Source: Amycolatopsis sp. cg9 (GTDB lineage: Bacteria > Actinomycetota > Actinomycetes > Mycobacteriales > Pseudonocardiaceae). From it: a stretch of 64,000 nt of DNA. The notes below the pieces were generated by a model. It had not been told where the DNA came from. It made no database searches and worked only from the letters and a program-made list of their open reading frames with translations. A program made the translations under genes and the position numbers. Shown in pieces: positions 35,037 to 42,292 of this stretch (within the stretch, counting starts at the first letter, position 1; each line of letters starts with the position of its first letter). Location of the stretch: NCBI RefSeq assembly GCF_041346945.1, contig NZ_CP166850.1, forward strand, positions 7,486,501-7,550,500, read 5' to 3'.

Positions 35037-35387
35037 GTGAGCGAGCGACCGGCCTTCGTGCTGCACGAGCACTGGCGGCCGCGGCACCACTTCGACCTCC
35101 GGCTGGAGGAAGACGGCGTGCTGCGGTCGTGGGCGGTGCCGCGCGGCCTCCCGCCGGACGCGGGCGGGGACCGGCTGGCGGTCGCCGTGCCCGACCACGA
35201 GCTCGACCACCTCGGCTACGAGGACGAGACCAAGAAGATCGCCGACACGGGCTGGTGGGAGGAGCACGACCGGACGGCCAAGCGGATCCTGTTCACGTTG
35301 CACGGCCGGACGTCGTCGGTGCGGTACGCGCTGATCCGCACCGCGCGGGACTGGCTGCTGCACCGGACCCGGGAGCAGCCGGACTGA
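35037..35387 (+). CDS. Free-standing LigD-type 3'-phosphoesterase domain protein
   Basis: The 116-aa protein equals the N-terminal phosphoesterase domain of the NHEJ ligase LigD: FVLHEHWRPRHHFDLRLEEDGVLRSWAVPRG with the conserved H-x-H...HFDLR catalytic residues, then VPDHELDHLGYEDE. LigD-type enzymes trim 3' ribonucleotides or phosphates at broken DNA ends. Here it is separate from any polymerase or ligase domain; no ku or ligase gene is in the window. I chose the GTG at 35037, where the family alignment starts. It is divergent from furA-katA, suggesting a shared oxidative-damage context. Confidence 0.85.
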   Translation: MSERPAFVLHEHWRPRHHFDLRLEEDGVLRSWAVPRGLPPDAGGDRLAVAVPDHELDHLGYEDETKKIADTGWWEEHDRTAKRILFTLHGRTSSVRYALIRTARDWLLHRTREQPD

Positions 35388-35391
35388 GCGC

Positions 35392-36069
35392 CTACGCGCC
35401 GGACGGGGCCGGGCGCATGGCCCGGTGCGCCCACTGCCCGAGCACGGCGAGCAGCGCGATCTCCAGCACCATCATCAGCCGTTCCACCAGGCCGGTCGCC
35501 ACCGTCGGCAGGTGCCCGCCGAGCACGACGTTCACCGCGAACGGGACGATGAACGGCAGGTAGAACGGGATCGCGGCCAGCGCCAGCCGCCGGGACCAAG
35601 CGGCGAAGCGGCGCCAGCGCGGGTCGTCGCGGTGCCGTCGGCCCAGCGCCCAGCCGACGACCGGCAGGCTCAGGCACGTCACCGCGGACGCGTAGAGGTG
35701 GATCTTGCCCGTCGCCGTGATCGCCCCACCCTGCGGATCCTTCGCGAACACCGCCACCGCCAGCAGGCTCACACACCACAGCGCCTTCGCCGCGACGAGC
35801 GCCGGGTTCGCCAGCAGGCCGCGGCGGTACAGCGCGACCAGCAGCAGCGCCGAGCCGGTGCTGGTCAGCAGCAGCGCGCCGTCCCACAGCCAGCGGCCCG
35901 GGCTCAGTGCGTAGTCGCTGAGCATCGTGCTGACCGGGTCGAGTGCCGCCACCCGCCGGTCGAGGTGCAGCACGGCCAGGAGCACGACAGCGCCGGCGAA
36001 GGCGGCCAGCGCCCCGGGGACGAGCAGCCGGGCGCGCAGGGACGGACGGGTGGGTGCGGGGCACAGCAT
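35392..36069 (-). CDS. DUF998 membrane protein
   Basis: About 225 aa with six hydrophobic spans. It has the DUF998 pattern DPVSTMLSDYALSPGRWLWDGALLLTSTGSALLL, and KIHLYASAVTCLSLPVVGWALG with the conserved His in span 4. A TTG-initiated frame extends to 36105, but the ATG at 36069, with GGGAG 11 bases upstream, is better supported. Function is unknown. The upstream region carries two identical-core palindromes next to the NAD kinase gene. Confidence 0.78.
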   Translation of the reverse strand: MLCPAPTRPSLRARLLVPGALAAFAGAVVLLAVLHLDRRVAALDPVSTMLSDYALSPGRWLWDGALLLTSTGSALLLVALYRRGLLANPALVAAKALWCVSLLAVAVFAKDPQGGAITATGKIHLYASAVTCLSLPVVGWALGRRHRDDPRWRRFAAWSRRLALAAIPFYLPFIVPFAVNVVLGGHLPTVATGLVERLMMVLEIALLAVLGQWAHRAMRPAPSGA

Positions 36070-36184
36070 GTAAGGGGACACTCCCGGGCGGGTCGGCTGG
36101 TTCAAGCGCAGCCGCGCACGCTACCCGTGACCGTTCCGTGACCAGCGCGCGACACTTCCGAGATGTGACCTGGAGCACAAGCCT

Positions 36185-36240
36185 GCACTTTCACGTGAAA
36201 GTGCTGACCTGGGGGCCGCACTTTCACGTGAAAGTGCGGC
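36185..36240. repeat. Twin perfect palindromes with identical 20-base core
   Basis: The same palindrome (arms GCACTTTCAC and GTGAAAGTGC) occurs at 36185-36204 and 36218-36237. The second copy is extended by three matched bases on each side, giving 26 bases (36215-36240). They end 1 base before the NAD kinase stop and lie upstream of the DUF998 gene. They could form RNA hairpins acting as a terminator, or be protein-binding or REP-like elements. There is no T-run. Confidence 0.8.
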
Positions 36241-36241
36241 T

Positions 36242-37108
36242 TCAGTGGTCGCCCTCGGCCGGGATTTCCGCCGAGTCGGTGAGGCGGAGCTTGCGCCGGG
36301 CCCGCTGGTAGAACGTCGTCATCCCGAGCCGCACCACCCGCGCCGCACTCGGGCGGGCGCTCAGGTCGAGCCGGTCGCCGGGGGAGACGTACCCCTGCAC
36401 CTGGCCGTCGACCTCCACCGCGAGCCGGCCGCTGGTCGGCAGCAGTTCCAGGGTGACCTCGTCGTGCACCGAGAGCACCACACCCCGGCTGTACGCCGAG
36501 TGCGGCGCCGCCGGGGTGACCAGCAGCGCTTCCACCGACGGGCTGGTGATCGGCCCGCCGGCGGAGAAGCTGTACGCCGTCGAGCCGGTCGGGGTCGCCA
36601 CGACCACCGCGTCCGCCGAGTAGCTGACGAACGGCTGGCCACCGACGCGGACCGCGACGGCCGCGCTGCCGTCGCCGGGCACGCGCACCACCGCGATGTC
36701 GTTGAACGCCGTGATCCGCCGCCCGGCGAGCACCGCGTCCACGGCCAGCCGCGGCTCGACGGTGAACTGGTGGTCGTCGATCGCCGAAAGCGCGCCCGGC
36801 AGGTCCGGGACGTCGACCTCGGCGAGGAAGCCGAGCTTGCCCAGGTTCACCCCGAGCACCGGCGCGCGCTGCCCGTCGGCCAGCCGCATGGCCCGCAGCA
36901 TCGTGCCGTCACCGCCGAGGCTGACCACGAGGTCGGCGCGCCGCCCGAGCTCTTCGGGCGTCACCCCGATCGCGGCGCAGTCCAGCCGGACGATCTCGTC
37001 CTCGATGCCGAGGATCTCGATGCCCCGGTGGCCCGCCCAGCCCAGCACGGCCTCGACGGCGGCCGCCGAGTCGCGGCGGGGGTGCAGCACCAGTCCCGCG
37101 GAGTGCAT
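36242..37108 (-). CDS. nadK: NAD kinase
   Basis: The 288-aa enzyme phosphorylates NAD to NADP in the cytoplasm. It carries the family motif VVSLGGDGTMLRAM (GGDGT, residues about 65-69), NLGKLGFLAEV, FNDIAVVR, and TPTGSTAYSFSAGGPI. All expected motifs are present and the length is normal. It is leftward, with the BVMO-type gene ending 33 bases upstream of its start, and is followed by two palindromes that could end its transcript. Confidence 0.96.
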   Translation of the reverse strand: MHSAGLVLHPRRDSAAAVEAVLGWAGHRGIEILGIEDEIVRLDCAAIGVTPEELGRRADLVVSLGGDGTMLRAMRLADGQRAPVLGVNLGKLGFLAEVDVPDLPGALSAIDDHQFTVEPRLAVDAVLAGRRITAFNDIAVVRVPGDGSAAVAVRVGGQPFVSYSADAVVVATPTGSTAYSFSAGGPITSPSVEALLVTPAAPHSAYSRGVVLSVHDEVTLELLPTSGRLAVEVDGQVQGYVSPGDRLDLSARPSAARVVRLGMTTFYQRARRKLRLTDSAEIPAEGDH

Positions 37109-37141
37109 GTCAGCGGCCCCGGGCGGGGGCGGTTCCGAGCG

Positions 37142-38617
37142 TCATGCGCCCAGTCTGCCCGCTCCCGCCCGCCGCCGCGAGAACCGCAGCGCGCCGTCGT
37201 CGATCTTGCCGTGCCGGAGCTTGACGACGTCGTGCGCGTAGCTCATGCCCAGCTGCCACGGCGCCCGCGAGCCCGCCTTCGGGAACTCGTCGATCGACCG
37301 CAGCACGTACCCGGCGTCGAAGTCCAGCAGCGGCCGCTCGGTGACCGCCGGGTCGTCGTTGACCGGCACGGCCTGGTCGTACCCGCCGCGGTCGAGGTGG
37401 CGCAGCAGCCGGACGAAGTACTCGCCGACGAGGTCGGCCTTGAGCGTCCAGGACGCGTTCGTGTACCCGATCGTGAAGATGAAGTTCGGCACGCCGCTGA
37501 GCATCATCCCCTTGTACGCCATGGTTTCCGGCAGCTTGACCGGCTCGCCGTCGACGACCAGGTCGATGCCGCCGAAGGCGAGCAGCCGCAGCCCGGTGGC
37601 GGTCACGACGACGTCCGCTTCGAGCTCGCCGCCCGACTCGAGCCGGATCCCGGTGCCGGTGAAGGAGGCGATCCGGTCGGTGACGATCGAGGCGTCACCG
37701 TGCTTGATCGAGCGGAACAGGTCGCCGTCCGGGACCAGGCAGAGCCGCTGGTCCCAGGGCTGGTAACGCGGCTTGAAGTGGGTGTCGACGGCGTACCCGG
37801 GCGGCAGCTGCTTCATCGCGGCCTTGCGGATCAGCGCCTTGACCACGCCGGGGCGGCGCCGGCTGAGCTGGTAGATCAGCGTGCTGACGGCGACGTTCTT
37901 CCAGCGCGCGATCGGGTACGCCAGCCGCGGGCCGAGCAGGCCGCGCAGCCGGTTGGCCAGCGCGTCCTCCGACGGCAGCGACAGGATGTAGGTGGGGGAG
38001 CGCTGCAGCATCGTCACGTGCCCGGCGCGGTCGGTCATCGCCGGGACCAGTGTCACGGCGGTCGCGCCGCTGCCGATCACGACGACCTTCTTGCCGGTGT
38101 AGTCGAGGTCCGCCGGCCACTGCTGCGGGTGCACCACGGTGCCGCCGAAGTTCTCGATGCCGGGGAACTCCGGGGTGTGGCCGCCCGCGTAGTCGTAGTA
38201 GCCGCTGCACAGGTACAGGAACTTCGCGGTGAACTCCACGGGCTCGCCGTCGTGCACCGCTTCGACCGTCCACAGTGCGTCCTCTGTGGACCACGCGGCG
38301 CGGACGACCTTGTGCCCGAACCGGATGTGCCGGTCGATCCCGGCTTCGGCCGCGGTGTCGCGGACGTACTGCAGGATCGACGGGCCGTCCGCGATGGCCT
38401 TCGCGTCGGTCCACGGCCGGAACCGGTAGCCGAGGGTCTGCATGTCCGAATCGGACCGGACACCCGGGTAGCGGAACAGGTCCCAGGTGCCGCCGATGGC
38501 GTCGCGGGCTTCGAGGATCGCGTAGGTCTTGCGCGGGAACGCCGTCCGCAGGTGGTGGGCCGCGCCGACGCCGGACAGCCCCGCGCCGACGATCAGGACT
38601 TCGACGTGCTCGGTCAT
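37142..38617 (-). CDS. EthA-like flavin (Baeyer-Villiger-type) monooxygenase
   Basis: The 491-aa flavoprotein has two Rossmann motifs: VEVLIVGAGLSGVGAAHHL for FAD and KKVVVIGSGATAVTLVPAM for NADPH. The Baeyer-Villiger-type stretch WDLFRYPGVRSDSDMQTLGYRF is typical of the EthA/Rv3083 group. Such enzymes insert oxygen next to ketones to give esters. The start overlaps the stop of the SDR gene (ATGA). It is the fourth gene of an operon P450, hydrolase, SDR, monooxygenase, which suggests one oxidative pathway. Confidence 0.9.
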   Translation of the reverse strand: MTEHVEVLIVGAGLSGVGAAHHLRTAFPRKTYAILEARDAIGGTWDLFRYPGVRSDSDMQTLGYRFRPWTDAKAIADGPSILQYVRDTAAEAGIDRHIRFGHKVVRAAWSTEDALWTVEAVHDGEPVEFTAKFLYLCSGYYDYAGGHTPEFPGIENFGGTVVHPQQWPADLDYTGKKVVVIGSGATAVTLVPAMTDRAGHVTMLQRSPTYILSLPSEDALANRLRGLLGPRLAYPIARWKNVAVSTLIYQLSRRRPGVVKALIRKAAMKQLPPGYAVDTHFKPRYQPWDQRLCLVPDGDLFRSIKHGDASIVTDRIASFTGTGIRLESGGELEADVVVTATGLRLLAFGGIDLVVDGEPVKLPETMAYKGMMLSGVPNFIFTIGYTNASWTLKADLVGEYFVRLLRHLDRGGYDQAVPVNDDPAVTERPLLDFDAGYVLRSIDEFPKAGSRAPWQLGMSYAHDVVKLRHGKIDDGALRFSRRRAGAGRLGA

Positions 38618-39459
38618 CGGACGGCCTCCGTCCGCCGCGGGCGCTTCATCACGCGCGAAAGCACGGCGTTGTAGTGGGTGGGGGTGATGCGGGCGAGCGC
38701 GTCGAACAGGTAGGCGTCCGGGCCGACCAGGATGCGGGCCTTGCCGCGGTCGACGCCGGCGTGGATGATCGCCGCGGCCTTGTCCGGCGACGTCATGGTC
38801 ATCGCTTCGAACTGCGCGGCCATCTCTTCGCGGCTGCGGCCCAGCCCGGTGGGGTCGCGCCGGACGCGCGCGTTGCGGGCGATGTTCGTCGTGATGCCGC
38901 CCGGGTGCACGGTGATCGCGCGGACCGCGGAGCCGTGCAGCTCCTGCCGCAGCGATTCGGTGAACCCGCGCACGGCGAACTTGGCCGCGCAGTACGCGCT
39001 CTGGTTGGGCATCCCGAGCAGGCCGAACACGCTGGAGGTGTTCACGATCGCGCCTTCGCCCTGCTCGACGAGGATCGGCAGGAACGCGCGCGTCCCGTGG
39101 ACGACGCCGTGGAAGTTGATGTCGTGCAGCCAGTCGTCGTCCTCGATCACCGCGTCGAGCACGCTGGAGGTGACCGCGACCCCGGCGTTGTTGAACACCG
39201 CGGCCAAGGGCGCCGGGAGCCAGCCCTGCACTTCCGCGGCGAAGCGGAGCTGGTCTCCGGCGTCGCGGACGTCGAGCACGCGGGTCAGCACCTTGCCGTG
39301 GAGGGCGGCCGCGGTGGCCTTCAGGCCGTCCTCGTCGACGTCGGCCAGCGCGACCGGCGAGCCGAGCCGGGACAGCCGGGTCGCCAGCGCGCGACCGATG
39401 CCGGAGGCCGCACCGGTGATCACCACCGGGCGTCCGGTGATGCTACGGGGCCGTGACAT
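38614..39459 (-). CDS. Short-chain dehydrogenase of the P450 operon
   Basis: The 281-aa SDR has VITGAASGIG (residues 13-22), FNNAGVAV, VNTSSVFG and the catalytic YCAAK, with VHPGGITTNIA after it. The C-terminal part (DAYLFDALARITPTHYNAVL) is long for the family and resembles membrane-attached SadH-type enzymes. A GAGGAGC site lies within the end of the hydrolase gene, whose last 17 bases it overlaps. A role in oxidising the alcohol made by the P450 to a ketone is inferred from the operon order. Confidence 0.88.
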   Translation of the reverse strand: MSRPRSITGRPVVITGAASGIGRALATRLSRLGSPVALADVDEDGLKATAAALHGKVLTRVLDVRDAGDQLRFAAEVQGWLPAPLAAVFNNAGVAVTSSVLDAVIEDDDWLHDINFHGVVHGTRAFLPILVEQGEGAIVNTSSVFGLLGMPNQSAYCAAKFAVRGFTESLRQELHGSAVRAITVHPGGITTNIARNARVRRDPTGLGRSREEMAAQFEAMTMTSPDKAAAIIHAGVDRGKARILVGPDAYLFDALARITPTHYNAVLSRVMKRPRRTEAVR

Positions 39460-40333
39460 CGCTGCTCCTCGCGTGCTTGTCGATGAGGTCGAGGATCGTG
39501 GGCCACGCGCCTTCGGGCAGGTCGTGGCCCATGCCGGGGACGGTTTCGCGGCGGGCGCCGGGGATCGCGCGGGCGGTCGCGCCGCCGCCGGTGGGGTGGA
39601 CCATCCGGTCGCGGTCGCCGTGGATCACCAGCGTAGGCGCGGTGATCTTGCGCAGCAGCGGGGTCCGGTTGCCGGACTTCATGATCGCGGCGAGCTGGCG
39701 GCCCACACCGCCGGCCGTAGGGTCGCGGTCCCAGCCCGTCCCGGCCGTCTCGCGCACCCGGGCCTCGTCGAACGGGAAGCCGTGCGAGCCGATGTGCCGG
39801 AACATCCGGACCGCGCTTTCGACGGCCTCTTCCCGCGACTTCGGCGGCTTCCCGCCCATCATCCGCAACGTGGAGAAGGCGGGGCGGCCGAGCAGGCGCG
39901 ACCCGGTCGTCGACATGATCGACGTCAGCGTGCGGATCCGCTCCGGGTGCAGCGCCGCCACCGTCTGGGAGATCATCCCGCCCATGGACACGCCCGCGAT
40001 GTGCGCGGTTTCGAGGTCGAGCGCGTCGAACAGGCCGACGGTGTCGGCGGCCATGTCCTTCAGGTCGTACTGCTGCGCGGGGAACCGCCCGGCGAGCATG
40101 CCGAGCAGGCTCGGCGGCCGGAAGCGCGGGTGCGTCGAGCGTCCGGCGTCGCGGTTGTCGAACCGGATCACCTCGAAGCCGCGGTCGGCCAGCTGCGCGC
40201 AGAAGGCGTCCGGCCAGCTGTGCAGCTGCTGGCCGAGGCCGGCGACGAGGACCAGCGGCTCGGCGCCGGCGTCCCCGATCCGTTCGTACGCCAGGGAAAT
40301 CCCCCGGCCCGCGTCGGCGGTCTGTTCGGTCAC
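39443..40333 (-). CDS. Alpha/beta-hydrolase (esterase-like)
   Basis: The 296-aa hydrolase has VLVAGLGQQLHSW (oxyanion region), FDNRDAGRS, the nucleophile Ser in IAGVSMGGMISQTVA, Asp in IHGDRDRMV and His in PGMGHDLPEG. These form a full catalytic triad. The GTG at 40333 overlaps the P450 stop (GTGA). It likely cleaves an ester or lactone in the same pathway as the adjacent monooxygenase. Some homologues are annotated as aclacinomycin methylesterase or carboxylesterase. Confidence 0.88.
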   Translation of the reverse strand: MTEQTADAGRGISLAYERIGDAGAEPLVLVAGLGQQLHSWPDAFCAQLADRGFEVIRFDNRDAGRSTHPRFRPPSLLGMLAGRFPAQQYDLKDMAADTVGLFDALDLETAHIAGVSMGGMISQTVAALHPERIRTLTSIMSTTGSRLLGRPAFSTLRMMGGKPPKSREEAVESAVRMFRHIGSHGFPFDEARVRETAGTGWDRDPTAGGVGRQLAAIMKSGNRTPLLRKITAPTLVIHGDRDRMVHPTGGGATARAIPGARRETVPGMGHDLPEGAWPTILDLIDKHARSSDVTAP

Positions 40334-41616
40334 TGCTCTCCTCCGGTTCGGCGGCGCACGACCGCGCGGCCGCCCTTGGCGGGGGCGTAGGCCACGCCCC
40401 TCGAGTGCCAGCGTTCGCCGGGCTCGGTCGTCGGTACGAGCGTGAAGTCCCGGAGCAGCGTCCGCAGCACGACGGTCAGCTCCATGGTCGCGAAGGCGGC
40501 GCCGAGGCAGCGGCGGGTGCCGCCGCCGAACGGGATCCACTGGTAGAGGTCCGGGCGCGCGCCGGCGAAGCGGTGCGGGTCGAAGGTGGCCGCGCGCGGG
40601 AACACGGCGTCGTCGTCGTGGATCAGCGCGATGCTCACCAGCACGTTGTACCCCTTCGGCAGGGTCCAGCGGCCGAGCTGGAAGCCGTCCTGCTTGACCT
40701 GCCGGGCGGTGAGGTCGATGACCGGGCGGCTGCGCTGGACCTCGAGGATCGTCGCGGCCAGGAGCTCTTCGCTTTCGGTGAGCTCGCGCAGGATCGCCGG
40801 GTGGCGGCGGAGGCGTTCGACGGCCCAGGCCAGCGTGGTCGCGGTGGTTTCGTGGCCGGCGGTGAGCAGGGTGAGGAGCTGGTCGGCGATCTCGTCGCGG
40901 GTGAGCCCGGAGCCGTCGTCGTAGCGGGTCTGCAGCATCATCGCGAGAACGTCGTCGCCGTCCGGGCGGGCCTTGGCGATCAGCCGGTCGACGATCGCGT
41001 CGTACTCGCGGCGCATCCGCTCGAAGCGGCGCCACGGGTTGAAGCGGCCCTTCTTCGTGATCGGCAGGACGGCCAGGCGCGAGCCGAGCGTGACGAACGG
41101 GGGGAGCAGTGCGCGCAGTTCCGCGAACTCGGCCCCTTCGGCGCCGAACACCGCGCGGAGAATGGCGTTCAGGGTGATCCGCATCATCGACGGCAGCGTG
41201 GCGAACGCTTTCCCGTCCGGCCAGCTCGCCAGTTCGCGGACGGTTTCTTCCTCGACGATCTGCTCGTAGGCGGCGAGCCGGCGGCCGTGGAAGGGCGGCA
41301 CCAGGAGCTTGCGCTGCCGCTTGTGCTCGTCGCCGGAGAGGGCGAACAGCGACCGCGGCCCGAGCACCCGGCCGAGGTTGACTTCGAGGTTGTCGACGAG
41401 CTCGGGCCCGGACGTGAACAGCTGCTTGATCTCGGCGGGATTGCTGAGCACCACGGCGTTGCCGAAGATCGGCACGTCGACGGTGAAGGCGTCGCCGTAG
41501 TGCTCCTTGAGCCGCCGCATGCCCCGCAACGGTTGCGTGAGCGCGTAGACGCCCTGGACGGCGCGGGGCGCGCTCGGCCCCGGCGGCAGCGTCGCGGGGC
41601 GTGTCATGGTCGTCAT
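40330..41616 (-). CDS. Cytochrome P450
   Basis: The 428-aa P450 shows the I-helix LLTAGHETTATTLAWAV, the K-helix Glu-Arg pair in EVQRSRP, and the haem-binding WIPFGGGTRRCLGAAFA with the axial Cys. It resembles CYP110/CYP138-type actinobacterial P450s acting on fatty or terpenoid substrates; that subfamily is a guess. GGGAGG 5 bases before the ATG at 41616 supports this start over a second ATG at 41607. It is first in the four-gene operon and faces a TetR gene across an operator-like palindrome. No ferredoxin partner is in the operon. Confidence 0.94.
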   Translation of the reverse strand: MTTMTRPATLPPGPSAPRAVQGVYALTQPLRGMRRLKEHYGDAFTVDVPIFGNAVVLSNPAEIKQLFTSGPELVDNLEVNLGRVLGPRSLFALSGDEHKRQRKLLVPPFHGRRLAAYEQIVEEETVRELASWPDGKAFATLPSMMRITLNAILRAVFGAEGAEFAELRALLPPFVTLGSRLAVLPITKKGRFNPWRRFERMRREYDAIVDRLIAKARPDGDDVLAMMLQTRYDDGSGLTRDEIADQLLTLLTAGHETTATTLAWAVERLRRHPAILRELTESEELLAATILEVQRSRPVIDLTARQVKQDGFQLGRWTLPKGYNVLVSIALIHDDDAVFPRAATFDPHRFAGARPDLYQWIPFGGGTRRCLGAAFATMELTVVLRTLLRDFTLVPTTEPGERWHSRGVAYAPAKGGRAVVRRRTGGEQ

Positions 41617-41645
41617 CGACCCTCCCGGAAATGGTGGTACGCGAA

Positions 41646-41665
41646 CGTACCGTCGGTACGGTACG
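41646..41665. promoter_or_regulatory. TetR operator candidate
   Basis: CGTACCGT (41646-41653) and ACGGTACG (41658-41665) form perfect 8-base arms around CGGT. Further GTAC-rich half-sites flank it up to about 41675. It lies between the divergent P450 and TetR starts, where a TetR dimer would repress both. Confidence 0.65.
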
Positions 41666-41703
41666 CCGGTGTACCATCCGGTTTCAAGAGGAAGGGGTAT
41701 AGC

Positions 41704-42291
41704 GTGACTTCCGTGGACGTCGACACCCGCCGGCACCGGCAGCGCCTGCTGGACGGGCTGGCCGCGTCGATCACCGAGGGCGGCTTCCGCGACACGACGG
41801 TGGCCGACGTCGTCCGCCGCGCCCGCACTTCCCGCCGCACGTTCTACGAGCACTTTTCGAGTCGCGAAGAGTGCCTGATCGCGTTGCTGTCCGACGCGAA
41901 CCGCGCGATGATCCAGCAGATCTCCGACGCGGTGGACCCGAGCGCGCCGTGGTCCCTTCAGGTGCGGCAGGCGATCGAGGCGTGGATCGCGTGCGCGGAG
42001 TCAGAGCCGGCGATCACCCTGAGCTGGATCCGCGACGTCCCGGCACTGGGCGCGGCGGCGCGCGACCTGCAGCGCGACGCGATGGAGGGCTTCATCGCGA
42101 TGACGCAGCGGTTGACGGACACCCCGTCGTTGCGCGCGGCGGGAATCAGCCCGCCGTCACGCCAGCTGGCGATCATGCTGCTGGGCGGGCTGCGGGAGCT
42201 GATCGCGACCACGGTGGAGGACGGTGGGCGCGCTGGGGATGTCACGGAGGTGGCGGTGCGGGCGTCGATCGCGTTGCTGGGGCCGGCCTGA
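41704..42291 (+). CDS. TetR-family transcriptional regulator
   Basis: The 195-aa regulator has the N-terminal helix-turn-helix RQRLLDGLAASITEGGFRDTTVADVVRRARTSRRTFYEHFSSREECL, followed by an all-helical ligand domain. It starts at GTG 41704 with AGGAAGG upstream. It is divergent from the P450 operon and, through the palindrome at 41646-41665, probably represses it until the substrate is present. Its stop is one base from the stop of the convergent TPR gene. Confidence 0.92.
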   Translation: MTSVDVDTRRHRQRLLDGLAASITEGGFRDTTVADVVRRARTSRRTFYEHFSSREECLIALLSDANRAMIQQISDAVDPSAPWSLQVRQAIEAWIACAESEPAITLSWIRDVPALGAAARDLQRDAMEGFIAMTQRLTDTPSLRAAGISPPSRQLAIMLLGGLRELIATTVEDGGRAGDVTEVAVRASIALLGPA

Positions 42292-42292
42292 C

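Noticed and set aside
36185..36240. CRISPR-like reading of the repeated palindromes
   Set aside because: Only two copies with a 10-13 base gap; no spacers of normal length and no cas genes.
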